Positions 8,927-17,118 of a DNA stretch of 64,000 nucleotides are shown piece by piece. Under the pieces are notes generated by a model. It did not search any database and was not told where the DNA came from. It saw only the letters and a program-made list of their open reading frames with translations. Position 1 is the first letter of the stretch; the number at the start of each line of letters is the position of its first letter. The stretch comes from CAWULT01 sp963923455 (GTDB taxonomy: Bacteria > Acidobacteriota > Vicinamibacteria > Vicinamibacterales > UBA2999): the NCBI GenBank assembly GCA_963923455.1, contig CAWULT010000009.1, positions 1-64,000 of the forward strand. The letters are read 5' to 3'. Both the position numbers and the translations under genes were made by a program.

Positions 8927-10963
8927 TCAGTTGGTCGGCACGAGGCGCTTCAGCTCCTCGAACCAGTTCAGCACGACGTGGACTTGAGCGCTCGTCAGGC
9001 CACTGCCGCTATTGACGAAGTTGAGGAGGTGTTTGCCGTCCGGCATGATGTCGAAGTCTCTCCGGGCATTGGGCGCGTTGGCTGGCAACCCCCGGAATAC
9101 GTCCACGGGATTTCCCAAGGCGAAACTGGGCTGAACAGCAACGCTGACGCCGGCGGCGAGACCCGGGCCCGTGGCATAGAACAGCTCCTTGCCGTCAGGG
9201 GACCACACGGGATGGTGGTTGTCCAGGCCCCCCGGAATTTGGTACTTCGCGCCGGTGGCTGGAAATGGCTGCACGAACACTTCGTTCTTGCCCGTTTCTC
9301 GGGACGTGTAGGCCACCCAGCGGCCATCGGGTGAAAACACCGCGTCGATCGGATTCGAATCTTGAATGTTGCCACACGGCGCCGCCTTCTTGTCACGGAG
9401 CGACAACGCCCACAGCGCACCAGACGACTCCTTCCTGACCTCGAACAACAACGTATTCCCGTCGGGCGACCACGAATCCGGAACGTGCGATGTGCCGGCA
9501 TCGGGCGTGGTCAGACGCTCGGCGTTGCCGGAACCATCGGCACGCTGCCGGAATATGCCGAGGTCCCCTTCCCGGTCGGACTGGAACGCCACGTGTCTCC
9601 CGTCCGGAGACCAGACTGGGAAACGGCTGTTGCCGCCGAAGGTCAGGCGGCGCACGGCGGTGGCTTCCGAGAGGTCGTAGACCCAGACGAACGATTCCCG
9701 GCCATCGTCGGTGTGAAAGGCCACCTGTGTGCCGTGGGGCGAGACGCGAGGGACGTCGTACGCGCCAGGCTGGAGCTTCAGCGGTTCGAAACGCCCCTCC
9801 CTGTCAATCCGTGTGAGGTCCGCCGATGCTGACGCGGCTACCGGACCAGGGATGTACGCCAGCGATCCGTTGCCGCTGACACTGAAGTGTGCGACGCCCG
9901 CCCCTAGGCCTCGACTCACACCCTCGATCACCGGAACCGGGCCAAGTGGCGGCGCAGGCGTGGGCCGGAGCGTCCACGCGGCGCCGCCGGCGATGACCGC
10001 CGTGAGGCCCATGGCCACGCCAGCCGGCAAGGCCCGGCGCCAGAGCGGTATTCGAGGCGCGACCGCACTGGCCGTGACTGCAGGCTCGTCGGGCGCAGCA
10101 CCGGAAACGACGTCCTCGATCTGAATGCGCGCCTCGCCCGCATGCCCCAACCGGCGCCGCAGGTTCTTCTCCAGGCACCGGCGGATGAGCGTGCGAATCG
10201 CTCGCGGGGTGCTGCCGGGCATGGCGTCCCACGCCGGTTCCTTCGACATGACGGCCACCAGGACGTCCGTGACGTCTTCGCCCTGAAACGCCTGCCGGCC
10301 GGTCAGCATCTCGTACAGCACGGCACCGAAGGCCCAGATATCCGCGCGTGCATCCACCGCCCGGCCCTTCGCTTGCTCGGGGCTCATGTACGCCGCCGTG
10401 CCGAGGATCATCCCCGCCTGCGTCATCGCCGGCGTCGTGATCGTCGGCGACATCGAGTTGCTCACCGCCGCCGCACCGACCGGCTCCATCGCCTTGGCAA
10501 GCCCGAAGTCCAGCACCTTCACCGTGCCGTCGGGGCGTACCTTGATGTTCGCGGGCTTGAGGTCGCGATGGATGATCCCCTGCTCGTGCGCGGCTTCGAG
10601 CGCCTCGGCGATCTGCTTCGCGATGGGGAGCGCCTCGGCGACGGGGATGGCGCCTCGCGCGATCCGCTGCGACAGGTCCTCCCCCTCGACCAGCTCCATC
10701 ACGAGCGCGGTGCACTCGGGCGTCTTCTCCAGCCCGTAGATCGCGGCGATGTGGGGATGGTTCAGCGCGGCGAGCACTTCGGCCTCGCGCTGGAAGCGGG
10801 CGAGCCGCTCGGTGTCTGCCGCCACCGCCGCTGGCAGCACCTTGATCGCCACCTGCCGCTTCAGGTTCGTGTCGGTGGCGCGGTACACCTCCCCCATGCC
10901 GCCGACGCCAAGCTGCGCGGTGACTTCATACGCCCCGAGACGGGTGCCGGGGTGGAGGGCCAT
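8927..10963 (-). CDS. Transmembrane Ser/Thr protein kinase with a short PD40 propeller
   Basis: A 678-residue membrane kinase. The kinase domain (about 10-275) has the glycine loop LGVGGMGEVY, Lys41, HRDLKPAN with Asp134, and DFG at 152-154, so catalysis looks intact. One membrane helix follows at about 312-332. The outer part carries PD40-type propeller repeats (VWSPDGRHVAF, VFSPDGRWVAY, VWSPDGKELFY). In acidobacterial relatives this region usually starts with several blades straight after the helix. Here the helix and a short Pro-rich linker run directly into the P-V-P-V-I-E-G-V segment that normally follows those blades, so about half the propeller seems deleted. A TATAAT lies just upstream of the ATG, giving a very short leader. 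Confidence 0.87.
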   Translation of the reverse strand: MALHPGTRLGAYEVTAQLGVGGMGEVYRATDTNLKRQVAIKVLPAAVAADTERLARFQREAEVLAALNHPHIAAIYGLEKTPECTALVMELVEGEDLSQRIARGAIPVAEALPIAKQIAEALEAAHEQGIIHRDLKPANIKVRPDGTVKVLDFGLAKAMEPVGAAAVSNSMSPTITTPAMTQAGMILGTAAYMSPEQAKGRAVDARADIWAFGAVLYEMLTGRQAFQGEDVTDVLVAVMSKEPAWDAMPGSTPRAIRTLIRRCLEKNLRRRLGHAGEARIQIEDVVSGAAPDEPAVTASAVAPRIPLWRRALPAGVAMGLTAVIAGGAAWTLRPTPAPPLGPVPVIEGVSRGLGAGVAHFSVSGNGSLAYIPGPVAASASADLTRIDREGRFEPLKLQPGAYDVPRVSPHGTQVAFHTDDGRESFVWVYDLSEATAVRRLTFGGNSRFPVWSPDGRHVAFQSDREGDLGIFRQRADGSGNAERLTTPDAGTSHVPDSWSPDGNTLLFEVRKESSGALWALSLRDKKAAPCGNIQDSNPIDAVFSPDGRWVAYTSRETGKNEVFVQPFPATGAKYQIPGGLDNHHPVWSPDGKELFYATGPGLAAGVSVAVQPSFALGNPVDVFRGLPANAPNARRDFDIMPDGKHLLNFVNSGSGLTSAQVHVVLNWFEELKRLVPTN

Positions 10964-10977
10964 CTAGTTGGAGCCTG

Positions 10978-10983
10978 ATTATA
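10978..10983 (-). promoter_or_regulatory. Candidate -10 element TATAAT of the kinase gene
   Basis: On the minus strand a perfect TATAAT ends 14 bases before the kinase ATG at 10963, so transcription would start only a few bases ahead of the start codon. No convincing -35 box stands 16-18 bases upstream. A near-leaderless transcript is inferred. Confidence 0.45.
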
Positions 10984-11059
10984 GGGGGAAGGCCAGGGTT
11001 CTCCGTCGCTCGCCGCACAGGGGCGCGGATTATCCTGACGAAGTCGCCCTGGTCGGGCG

Positions 11060-11449
11060 CTACAGGCCGGTCACGAGTCGCTGCCGAAACCAGATCGCGA
11101 GCGCCTCGGCCGACACGCGCCCCTCGGCCGTTTCCAGCGTGATGCGCTCGAAGTCGTCGTCCGTCGCGTGCACGACGCCACCGTTGATCTCCACGAACAA
11201 CTCGGCCGCCGCGGCTCCGACTCTCTTGTTCCCGTCGACGAACGGGTGATTGAGCACGAGCGAGTGCATCAGCGCCGCGGCCTTCGTCGCCACGTCCGGG
11301 TACAACTCTTCCCCATCGAAGGTCTGGGCCGGCCGCGCCACGGCCGACTCCCGTCCGCTCTTGTCCCGAACACGCGCAGGGCCGCCAAAGGCGGTGGCCA
11401 GCGACGTGTGCAGGTCGAGCACCTGCGGCACCGACAAGTAGAGGATCAC
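11060..11449 (-). CDS. Doc-type toxin (Fic fold)
   Basis: A 129-residue death-on-curing family toxin. The Fic motif HPFVDGNKR spans residues 68-76 and is complete, including His68. In the characterised Doc protein this fold phosphorylates elongation factor Tu and stops translation; that activity is assumed here by family. The GTG start overlaps the antitoxin stop as GTGA, so the two are translationally coupled. The antitoxin is AbrB-like rather than the Phd type of the classical Phd-Doc pair. A truncated, chimeric homologue sits at 31417-31641. Confidence 0.9.
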   Translation of the reverse strand: MILYLSVPQVLDLHTSLATAFGGPARVRDKSGRESAVARPAQTFDGEELYPDVATKAAALMHSLVLNHPFVDGNKRVGAAAAELFVEINGGVVHATDDDFERITLETAEGRVSAEALAIWFRQRLVTGL

Positions 11450-11691
11450 TTGTCGAGCTCGCGATACAGCTTCGCGCGCCGCTTCAACAGATCCGCCGTA
11501 TGCTCCCGAAAGCGCTTCGTAATCTTGCCCTGCTCGAACTGGCGTATGGGAGTGCGAACCACGATCGTGCCATTGACCGGGTGGGCAGACACTTCCACTT
11601 CGTCGCCCTTCTTGAGACCCAGCTGATCGACGATGTCCTTGGGCAGGGTAACGGCCAGCGAGGATCCGGTCTGGACGATGCGCCTTGGCAT
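11446..11691 (-). CDS. AbrB/SpoVT-type antitoxin, copy 1
   Basis: An 81-residue swapped-hairpin DNA-binding protein. The N-terminal half (IVQTGSSLAVTLPKDIV...LGLKKGDEVEV) is the AbrB/MazE fold, and the basic C-terminal part (KRFREHTADLLKRRAKLY) should wrap and neutralise the toxin. It probably represses its own promoter together with the toxin. It ends in a 4-base GTGA overlap with the doc gene. It differs from the second copy at 31175-31420 at only four of 81 residues. A TAGAAT box ends six bases before the ATG. Confidence 0.88.
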   Translation of the reverse strand: MPRRIVQTGSSLAVTLPKDIVDQLGLKKGDEVEVSAHPVNGTIVVRTPIRQFEQGKITKRFREHTADLLKRRAKLYRELDK

Positions 11692-11697
11692 GTCAGC

Positions 11698-11703
11698 ATT
11701 CTA
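11698..11703 (-). promoter_or_regulatory. Candidate -10 element of antitoxin copy 1
   Basis: TAGAAT on the minus strand ends six bases before the ATG at 11691. The second antitoxin copy has the same TAGAAT at the same distance (31163-31168). That spacing puts the transcription start at or next to the A of the ATG, so the mRNA may be leaderless. Confidence 0.5.
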
Positions 11704-11778
11704 AAGTGACGGCTCGTCTGTCGGGCGTGGACGCGTATCGCCCAGACGTCCGCCCCCCCGCTGCTCGCCTGGCGCCGT

Positions 11779-12297
11779 CTAGCGCGTCTTGTGCTCGATG
11801 AGCTCGATCGCGTTGCCGGCGTTGTCGCTGATGAACGCGAACCGCTCCGCCGGCGTGTCGCGCATCTCGAAGGCCATCGTCACGCCCTTGGCCTTCAGTT
11901 CGGCAATCACCGCCGGCAGGTTCTTCACCTCGAAGCCGAAGTGCTTCACGCCGTGCGTCCGGAAGTCCTCCGACGGGTTCTTCCTCGACTCCGGCAGCGG
12001 GGCGGCGTCCGTCACCTGGAACAACTCGATGGTGATGTCGCCGCGTCGGAGATCCGCCACCTGCTGGCGGGCACCCGGCTGGCCGGGGCGCACGGTCCCC
12101 TTGAAGCCGAGCATCTTCTCGTACCAGGCCATCGACTCGGCGAGGCTGGGCACGCTCAGCGCCACGTGGTTCCACGCCAGGTCGAAACCAACGGCGTCGA
12201 CGGGGCGTGCTCCGGGGTTCGCCTGTGCACCAGCGGCGACCGGCAGCAGCGCGAGCGAACATCCGAGGACAACGACGACCCGAAGCGCGGAGCGCAT
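11779..12297 (-). CDS. Secreted VOC-family protein
   Basis: A 172-residue single VOC domain behind a signal peptide ending VAAGAQ. The core begins WNHVALSVPSLAESMAWYEKMLG, and the C-terminal block reads GNAIELIEHK; His48 near the start of the domain and the Glu in the last block are the candidate metal ligands. Export of a VOC protein is unusual compared with cytoplasmic glyoxalases, but is repeated at 15284-15766 and 56993-57841 in this window. The ATG at 12297 is supported by AGGAGG six bases upstream. The substrate is unknown. Confidence 0.82.
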   Translation of the reverse strand: MRSALRVVVVLGCSLALLPVAAGAQANPGARPVDAVGFDLAWNHVALSVPSLAESMAWYEKMLGFKGTVRPGQPGARQQVADLRRGDITIELFQVTDAAPLPESRKNPSEDFRTHGVKHFGFEVKNLPAVIAELKAKGVTMAFEMRDTPAERFAFISDNAGNAIELIEHKTR

Positions 12298-12428
12298 GCG
12301 AAACCTCCTGACTGGCACCCGACGGCGGGCTCATCATAGCGGATCGGCCTTGCTAACAGCCGGCGCAGCAAGTACCGTCCGTGCACACCTCATCGATCCG
12401 GGGTGACACTGACTGGGAGGCTGGCACC

Positions 12429-12761
12429 ATGGCGATCGGGATTTACTTCGCGCCCAGCGCGATGACGTCGGACAAGTACGACCAGTGCATCAAGGCGCTG
12501 CGAAAGGCGGGAGCTGGCCACCCACTCGGACGCCTGTACCATGCGTCCTTCGGCCCTAAGGACGACCTGATGGTCTTCGACGTGTGGACGTCGCAGGCCG
12601 CCTTCGAGAAGTTCGGCCGGACCCTCTAGCCCATCCTCCGCGACCTCGGACTCGACGCGAAGCCCTCGATCATGCCGATGCACAAGGTGATCGTGCCGGC
12701 GCCGCGCGCCGCTGCCCCGGCGCGGAAGAAGGCCAGGCCAGGCGCCAGGAAGAAGCGCTAG
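12429..12761 (+). pseudogene. Small dimeric-barrel-like protein interrupted by an in-frame TAG
   Basis: The frame from the ATG at 12429 to the stop at 12759-12761 is open except for a TAG at 12627-12629, codon 67 of 110. Residues 1-66 (MAIGIYFAPSAM... to FEKFGRTL) resemble proteins of the antibiotic-biosynthesis-monooxygenase-like dimeric barrel type. The continuation after the TAG (PILRDLGLD... MPMHKVIVP) is what such proteins carry next, followed by a basic Ala/Lys tail. A one-base change from CAG or a similar codon explains the interruption. If translation stops here the product is 66 residues and lacks the last strand. A GGAGG lies 11 bases upstream of the ATG. The function is unknown. 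Confidence 0.65.
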
Positions 12762-12841
12762 GGAGTTACGCAGGCACGGGTGGTGCCCGCTCCGTCGACA
12801 GGATCGGGTATCACGTATCCCAGGTATCTCGCGGAGGACGT

Positions 12842-14092
12842 ATGAACGGAATCGCCAGACTACTCGCCGGTGTGGCGCTGGCCGGCCTCGCCATCCCGAT
12901 CGCGGCGCAGCAGACGGTGCCCATGCGCGGCGACACGCCCGTGGCGCCCCAGGGCATCAAGATTCCGCCGCTGCCCGCCGCGCCGGTGCGCTACGAGACG
13001 GCCGAAGGGCAGACCATTCGCGTGAGCGTCTACGCGCGCGGCTTCCAGAATCCCTGGAGCATGGCTTTCGTGTCGAACGACACGATTCTCGTGGCCGAGC
13101 GCGGCGGCGCCATCAAGGCGGTGCGCAACGGCGTGGTCGATCCGGCGCCCGTGCCCGGCGCTCCCGTGGCGCGCGGCGCGGGCCTCTCGGGCACCGACAT
13201 CGCGCTGCATCCGGACTTCGAGCGCAACCACGTCGTCTACATCAGCTACACGAAGCCGCTCGACCCGCCGGCCGGGGCTGGCCCGGCAGCGCCTCCCGCG
13301 GCCGGACGCGGCGGGCGCGGGAATGCCCCGCCGCAGACGACGCTGGCGGTGGCGCGGGCAACGTGGGACGGCAAGGGGCTCACGGGGACGCGGGACATCT
13401 TCGTCGGGGAAGGCGGCGGCGGAGGCCCGATCGCGTTCGGCGGCGACGGCATGCTGTACGTGGCCCACGGCGGCGGCGACACGCAGAACCCGAAGAGCCT
13501 GACGGGCAAGGTGCTGCGCCTCACGGACGAGGGCAAGGTGCCGCCCGACAACCCGTTCGTCGGCCGCGCCGACGCCCGGCCCGAAGTGTTCACGATGGGG
13601 CACCGCAACGTCCTGCGGCTGGCGAAGCACCCCCTGACCGGGGCGATCTGGCAGATCGAGAACGGGCCGAACGGCGGCGACGAGGTGAACATCCTGGCGC
13701 CGGGCGCCAACTACGGCTGGCCGCTGGTCAGCCTCGGGCGCACGTACGGCGGCGCGTGGCAGGGACCGTTCACGAAGGAAGGGTTCCGCGACCCGATCAT
13801 CTACTGGATGCCGGCGATCGCCGTGTCCAGCATCACCTTCTACACCGGCGACCGGCTGCCGAAGTGGAAGGGCGACGTGTTCGTCAGCGGCATGCGGTAC
13901 GGCGAAATTCCCGGCACGGGTCAGCTGCACCGGATTCTGATCAACCAGAACCTCGAGGAGCTGCGGCGCGAACCGCTGCTGGTCGACCTGCGGCGCCGCC
14001 TGCGCGACGTCAAGCAGGGCCGGGACGGCCTGCTGTACGTGCTCACCGACGAGGCCGACGCCGCGATGCTGCGGATCGAACCGGCGGAGTGA
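12842..14092 (+). CDS. PQQ-dependent sugar dehydrogenase (GSDH family), copy 1
   Basis: A 416-residue secreted protein with a signal peptide ending PIAAQQ. It belongs to the six-bladed soluble glucose/aldose dehydrogenase family. Family blocks visible are NPWSMAFV, HPDFERNHVVYISYT, FTMGHRN, IENGPNGGDEVN and GANYGWP, the last two being typical of the PQQ/calcium pocket. It should oxidise aldose sugars or a related substrate in the periplasm. A Pro/Gly/Ala-rich insert lies around residues 140-160. GGAGG four bases before the ATG supports this start; the frame is open further upstream, but that part overlaps the preceding pseudogene and is not signal-like. It is a paralogue of 61854-63152. Confidence 0.87.
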   Translation: MNGIARLLAGVALAGLAIPIAAQQTVPMRGDTPVAPQGIKIPPLPAAPVRYETAEGQTIRVSVYARGFQNPWSMAFVSNDTILVAERGGAIKAVRNGVVDPAPVPGAPVARGAGLSGTDIALHPDFERNHVVYISYTKPLDPPAGAGPAAPPAAGRGGRGNAPPQTTLAVARATWDGKGLTGTRDIFVGEGGGGGPIAFGGDGMLYVAHGGGDTQNPKSLTGKVLRLTDEGKVPPDNPFVGRADARPEVFTMGHRNVLRLAKHPLTGAIWQIENGPNGGDEVNILAPGANYGWPLVSLGRTYGGAWQGPFTKEGFRDPIIYWMPAIAVSSITFYTGDRLPKWKGDVFVSGMRYGEIPGTGQLHRILINQNLEELRREPLLVDLRRRLRDVKQGRDGLLYVLTDEADAAMLRIEPAE

Positions 14093-14200
14093 GCGCGGAG
14101 GGCGGGCTGCGAGGCTGAGGGCCGGACTTTCACGCGAATCTCATCGTTTGCTCACCGCTCGGTGAGGACTTCGCGGCCGGACCTCCGTCACACTGCGGGC

Positions 14201-15223
14201 ATGACAACCACTGACACGAAGCCCGTCACGGCAGTCACCCGTGCGGCCCTCGGCCTGGCCGTCTCGGCAATGGGGCTCTACCTGGTCTATCTGGGCGGTG
14301 CCGACGACGCGCCAGGGGCTGCCGTGTTCGGCATGCTGCTGATGGCGGCCGGAGTCGTGCTCGGCGTCGGAGCCGCGCGCAACCAGCTCCCGGCGTGGGC
14401 CGCCCGCACCGCGCGTGCCGCCGGCGTCGCCGTGGCCGCCCTCGCGGCATTTCTCACCCATCAGGCCGTCGTGACCGCCCCGCTCTTCGCGCGGGCGCAG
14501 GAGGTGCCATCGGTCGTCGACCCGGCGCTGGCGCCGCGATATGCCGCGGCCGTCGACCGCGCGCGGGAGCTGGTGCGGGCAGCCGTCGTGGCGCAGAACC
14601 TCCCCGGGGTGTCGGTCGCGGTCGGTGCCGGCGACACGATCGTCTGGGCGGAAGGGTTCGGGTGGAGGGACGTCGTCACGCGGACGCCCGTCACCCCGGG
14701 CACACGATTCAACGTCGGCACCGCGGCGTCCGTGGTGGCCTCCGCCGTCGCACCGCTCGGGCTGGCCAATACCGGGGCCGATGCGGCGAAAGAATGGAGC
14801 CCTGAAGCCATCGGCGAGGAGGGTGAGGACTTCCCGCCTCTCACGCTCCTCCGCCACGCCGTCTGGCAACCGCTCGGCCTCATGCCCGCGGAGTACCCGC
14901 TGCCGGGCGATCGCGCGACGTTCTACGTCCCGAGATCGGACGACCACGACCCCCGCCGCGGACGACGACTGATGTACATGCGCGACCTGGCCTGTTGCGC
15001 GAATGGGATGGCGTTCTCCTCCACGCCGTCCGATCTCGCGCGCCTCGCGCTGGCGACGAACCCTGGCAGCGTCGACGGTGCGCTCGCCGGCGGCACGGTG
15101 ATGTCGCTGATGACACGCCGCGACAGGGGGCTCGTCGTCGCCGTCACGTCGAACATGGCGCACGCGAACACGTCGCAGCTGGCGCGGCGGGTCCTGGACG
15201 TGTTCGTGGAGCCGGCGCAATGA
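14201..15223 (+). CDS. Membrane-anchored beta-lactamase-like protein lacking the Ser-x-x-Lys motif
   Basis: A 340-residue protein with three N-terminal membrane helices, then a domain recognisable as class C beta-lactamase/LACTB type: NLPGVSVAVGAGDTIVWAEGFG and the C-terminal FSSTPSDLARLALA. The nucleophile site, normally S-x-x-K after an R-F-x-I-G stretch, reads RFNVGTAASVV, so the Lys is absent. The region that usually supplies the Tyr-x-Asn motif also appears shortened. It is probably not an active hydrolase, and may bind ligand or be decaying. Its ATG at 14201 has a weak ribosome site. It lies between a sugar dehydrogenase and a VOC gene on the same strand. Confidence 0.7.
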   Translation: MTTTDTKPVTAVTRAALGLAVSAMGLYLVYLGGADDAPGAAVFGMLLMAAGVVLGVGAARNQLPAWAARTARAAGVAVAALAAFLTHQAVVTAPLFARAQEVPSVVDPALAPRYAAAVDRARELVRAAVVAQNLPGVSVAVGAGDTIVWAEGFGWRDVVTRTPVTPGTRFNVGTAASVVASAVAPLGLANTGADAAKEWSPEAIGEEGEDFPPLTLLRHAVWQPLGLMPAEYPLPGDRATFYVPRSDDHDPRRGRRLMYMRDLACCANGMAFSSTPSDLARLALATNPGSVDGALAGGTVMSLMTRRDRGLVVAVTSNMAHANTSQLARRVLDVFVEPAQ

Positions 15224-15283
15224 CCGCGCCGGCCGATACGCCGCCCGAGGGAAGGGCGTAGAATCCACGCGGAGGACAGAAGC

Positions 15284-15766
15284 GTGCGTCGAATGATTGC
15301 AGCAGTACTCGGGGTTGCGGTCGCCGCGTGTGCCATGCCGGCGCAGGCCGAGGTCACCGTGATGGCGGTCCGCCTGGGCGCAAGCGACGTGGCCCGACTG
15401 GCGAAGTTCTACGAGGCTGCCTTCGGCCTGAAGGAAATCGACCGGGTCGGGAACCCGGCGACGGAGATCATCATGCGCTACGGGGCGACCGTGGCCGCGG
15501 CCAAGGCCGGCACCTCGCCGGAGTTCCTCGTGCAGAAGCGCGAGGCCACGGCAACGAAGGACCCCATGCACCACGCGATCCTGCGCGTCTCCGACATCAA
15601 GGCCTCAGTGGCAGCGGCAAAGGCCGCGGGCGCGACGGTCGAGCGCGACGTGGCGACGGTGGCCATCGGCGGCGCTCCGATCAAGATTGCGATGCTGGTG
15701 GATCCCGACGGCAACGCGCTCGAACTGATGGAGTTGCCGCCGACCCTCACGCACTTGCCGCACTGA
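15284..15766 (+). CDS. Secreted VOC-family protein
   Basis: A 160-residue VOC protein behind a signal peptide ending AQA. The domain starts VRLGASDVARLAKFYEAAFGL and ends DPDGNALELMELP, with a central HHAILRVSDI. Two beta-alpha-beta-beta-beta units are visible. The GTG start at 15284 has GGAGG eight bases upstream. It follows the degenerate beta-lactamase gene by 60 bases and converges on the MBL gene with 10 bases between stops. Metal ligands and substrate cannot be fixed from sequence. Confidence 0.82.
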   Translation: MRRMIAAVLGVAVAACAMPAQAEVTVMAVRLGASDVARLAKFYEAAFGLKEIDRVGNPATEIIMRYGATVAAAKAGTSPEFLVQKREATATKDPMHHAILRVSDIKASVAAAKAAGATVERDVATVAIGGAPIKIAMLVDPDGNALELMELPPTLTHLPH

Positions 15767-15776
15767 GGCGGCCGTC

Positions 15777-16715
15777 CTACTTCAGCTCGTCGAAGACGAC
15801 CTGCACGTTCTGCAGCAGCCGAATCGGGGTCGGCGTGGCGTAGCCGGCGTACTTCGCCGGAATCCTCCAGGCCTTCGCCGTCTCCTCCGCCGACCTGCCG
15901 GCGGCCTTCGCCGCCCGCACGTCGTTCGCGAAGTCGCGATTGAACTGTGCGTACTCACGCAGGTCCGCCACCGTCATGGTGGTGCTGTGCCCCGTGATGA
16001 TGGTGTCGATGTTCGGGATGGTGTCGGCGGCCTTGGTCAGCGTGTCGGCGATGGCCAGGCCGCTGCCGCCGTTGACGGCATCGAGGCCCGGGATGTTCTT
16101 GCCCGAGAAGATGTCGCCGGCGTGCATGGCGCGCAGCGCCGGAAACACGACCCACGCGTCGCCGTTGGTGTGCCCACGGCCGAAGTAGTACAGGTCGATG
16201 CGGTCGGCCCCGGCCCCGATCGTCATGCGATCCTTGAAGGTCTTCTTCGGCATGCCACGGCCGCCGTTGGCCTTGAAGATGTTCGGGGGCTGGCCGTTCG
16301 GCGCGGTCTGCGTCGACGCGCGCATCTCCTTCATGTTCTCGGCGGTGTTCTCGTGCACGACCACCTCGACGGTGGCCGGGAACTCGACGTTGCCGCTCAC
16401 GTGGTCGCCGTGGGTGTGCGTGTTGATGATCGTCGTAATGGGCTTCGACGTCAGCTGCCTGATGCGGTCGAGGACCGGCTGGCCCCATCCGGGGTTCTTC
16501 GTGTCCACGACCACCACGCCAGACGCGCCGACGAAGACGGCCGTGTTGCCGCCCCCACCCGTCAGCACGAAGAGGTTGTCGCGGAGCTTCTCCACCTCGA
16601 CGACCTTGGCCGCGGCCTGTCCAGCGGCGCCGGCGCCTGACTGCTGCGACGCGGCGACCGCCATCGACACGGCACCAACGGCCGCCAGCGCGGCGAGAAC
16701 GACGATCCTCTTCAT
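15777..16715 (-). CDS. Secreted MBL-fold metallohydrolase
   Basis: A 312-residue exported protein with the zinc motif H100-x-H102-x-D104-H105 (NTHTHGDH), His182 in GRGHTNGD, Asp201 in HAGD and His243 in TGHS. All usual metal ligands are present, so it should be active. It resembles the protein at 7854-8810, including the GHTNGD block. The ATG at 16715 has GGAGG four to five bases upstream and opens a typical signal peptide. The substrate is unknown; quinoprotein-relay-type functions are known for related sequences. Confidence 0.85.
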   Translation of the reverse strand: MKRIVVLAALAAVGAVSMAVAASQQSGAGAAGQAAAKVVEVEKLRDNLFVLTGGGGNTAVFVGASGVVVVDTKNPGWGQPVLDRIRQLTSKPITTIINTHTHGDHVSGNVEFPATVEVVVHENTAENMKEMRASTQTAPNGQPPNIFKANGGRGMPKKTFKDRMTIGAGADRIDLYYFGRGHTNGDAWVVFPALRAMHAGDIFSGKNIPGLDAVNGGSGLAIADTLTKAADTIPNIDTIITGHSTTMTVADLREYAQFNRDFANDVRAAKAAGRSAEETAKAWRIPAKYAGYATPTPIRLLQNVQVVFDELK

Positions 16716-17118
16716 GCAGCCTCCAGTCCGATGTCCTGCGTGCCCAGTCCTCGCCCGCCCATACCGTGCCTGACCACACGATGACGCCTGCAGCAAGGAC
16801 CAGGCGCGCACCGAAGCCACGTCGCTCCGCGCCGGGACAAGGCCCATGGCGAGACATACGCCGTGAGGCAGGACAAATCGCTGGGCCATCGGCCGTTAGC
16901 GTATCCCAACGAGCACGCCAGGACGGCCGTTCTCATCGTCCTCTTGTGACTCTCCGGCTGCCACGATGGGGAGAATCCCGTTCACCCGCGAAGTTCTTCA
17001 CGGACGCAGCCGCCCAGCCACTGCCTCCTCGCGAAAGCCGGCCAGGAGCCTCGGCTGCCCTTGGCACATGTGTTGAACGCGCGGCACGAGACATGGACGA
17101 CGTCACGCTGACGCTCCG
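16716..17118. other. 403-base divergent intergenic region
   Basis: This region separates the MBL gene (minus) from the rhomboid gene (plus) and must hold both promoters. I see no strong -10/-35 pair, RNA, palindrome or credible small gene. Short open frames here look like GC-rich background. Confidence 0.4.

Noticed and set aside
11060..11691. A classical Phd-Doc module
   Set aside because: The antitoxin has the AbrB/SpoVT fold, not the Phd/YefM fold, so it is a mixed-type pair.
3844..12629. Reassignment of TAG to an amino acid, suggested by two in-frame TAG codons
   Set aside because: Many intact genes here end with TAG (for example 964-966, 5226-5228, 6999-7001 and 57863-57865), so TAG acts as a normal stop.
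12584..12841. An upstream extension of the PQQ sugar dehydrogenase
   Set aside because: The extension is Arg/Pro-rich, overlaps the preceding pseudogene in another frame, and the downstream ATG at 12842 has GGAGG and a signal peptide.
16716..17118. A small gene in the divergent gap before the rhomboid gene
   Set aside because: The open frames there have no ribosome site, no domain and no conserved features that I can see.
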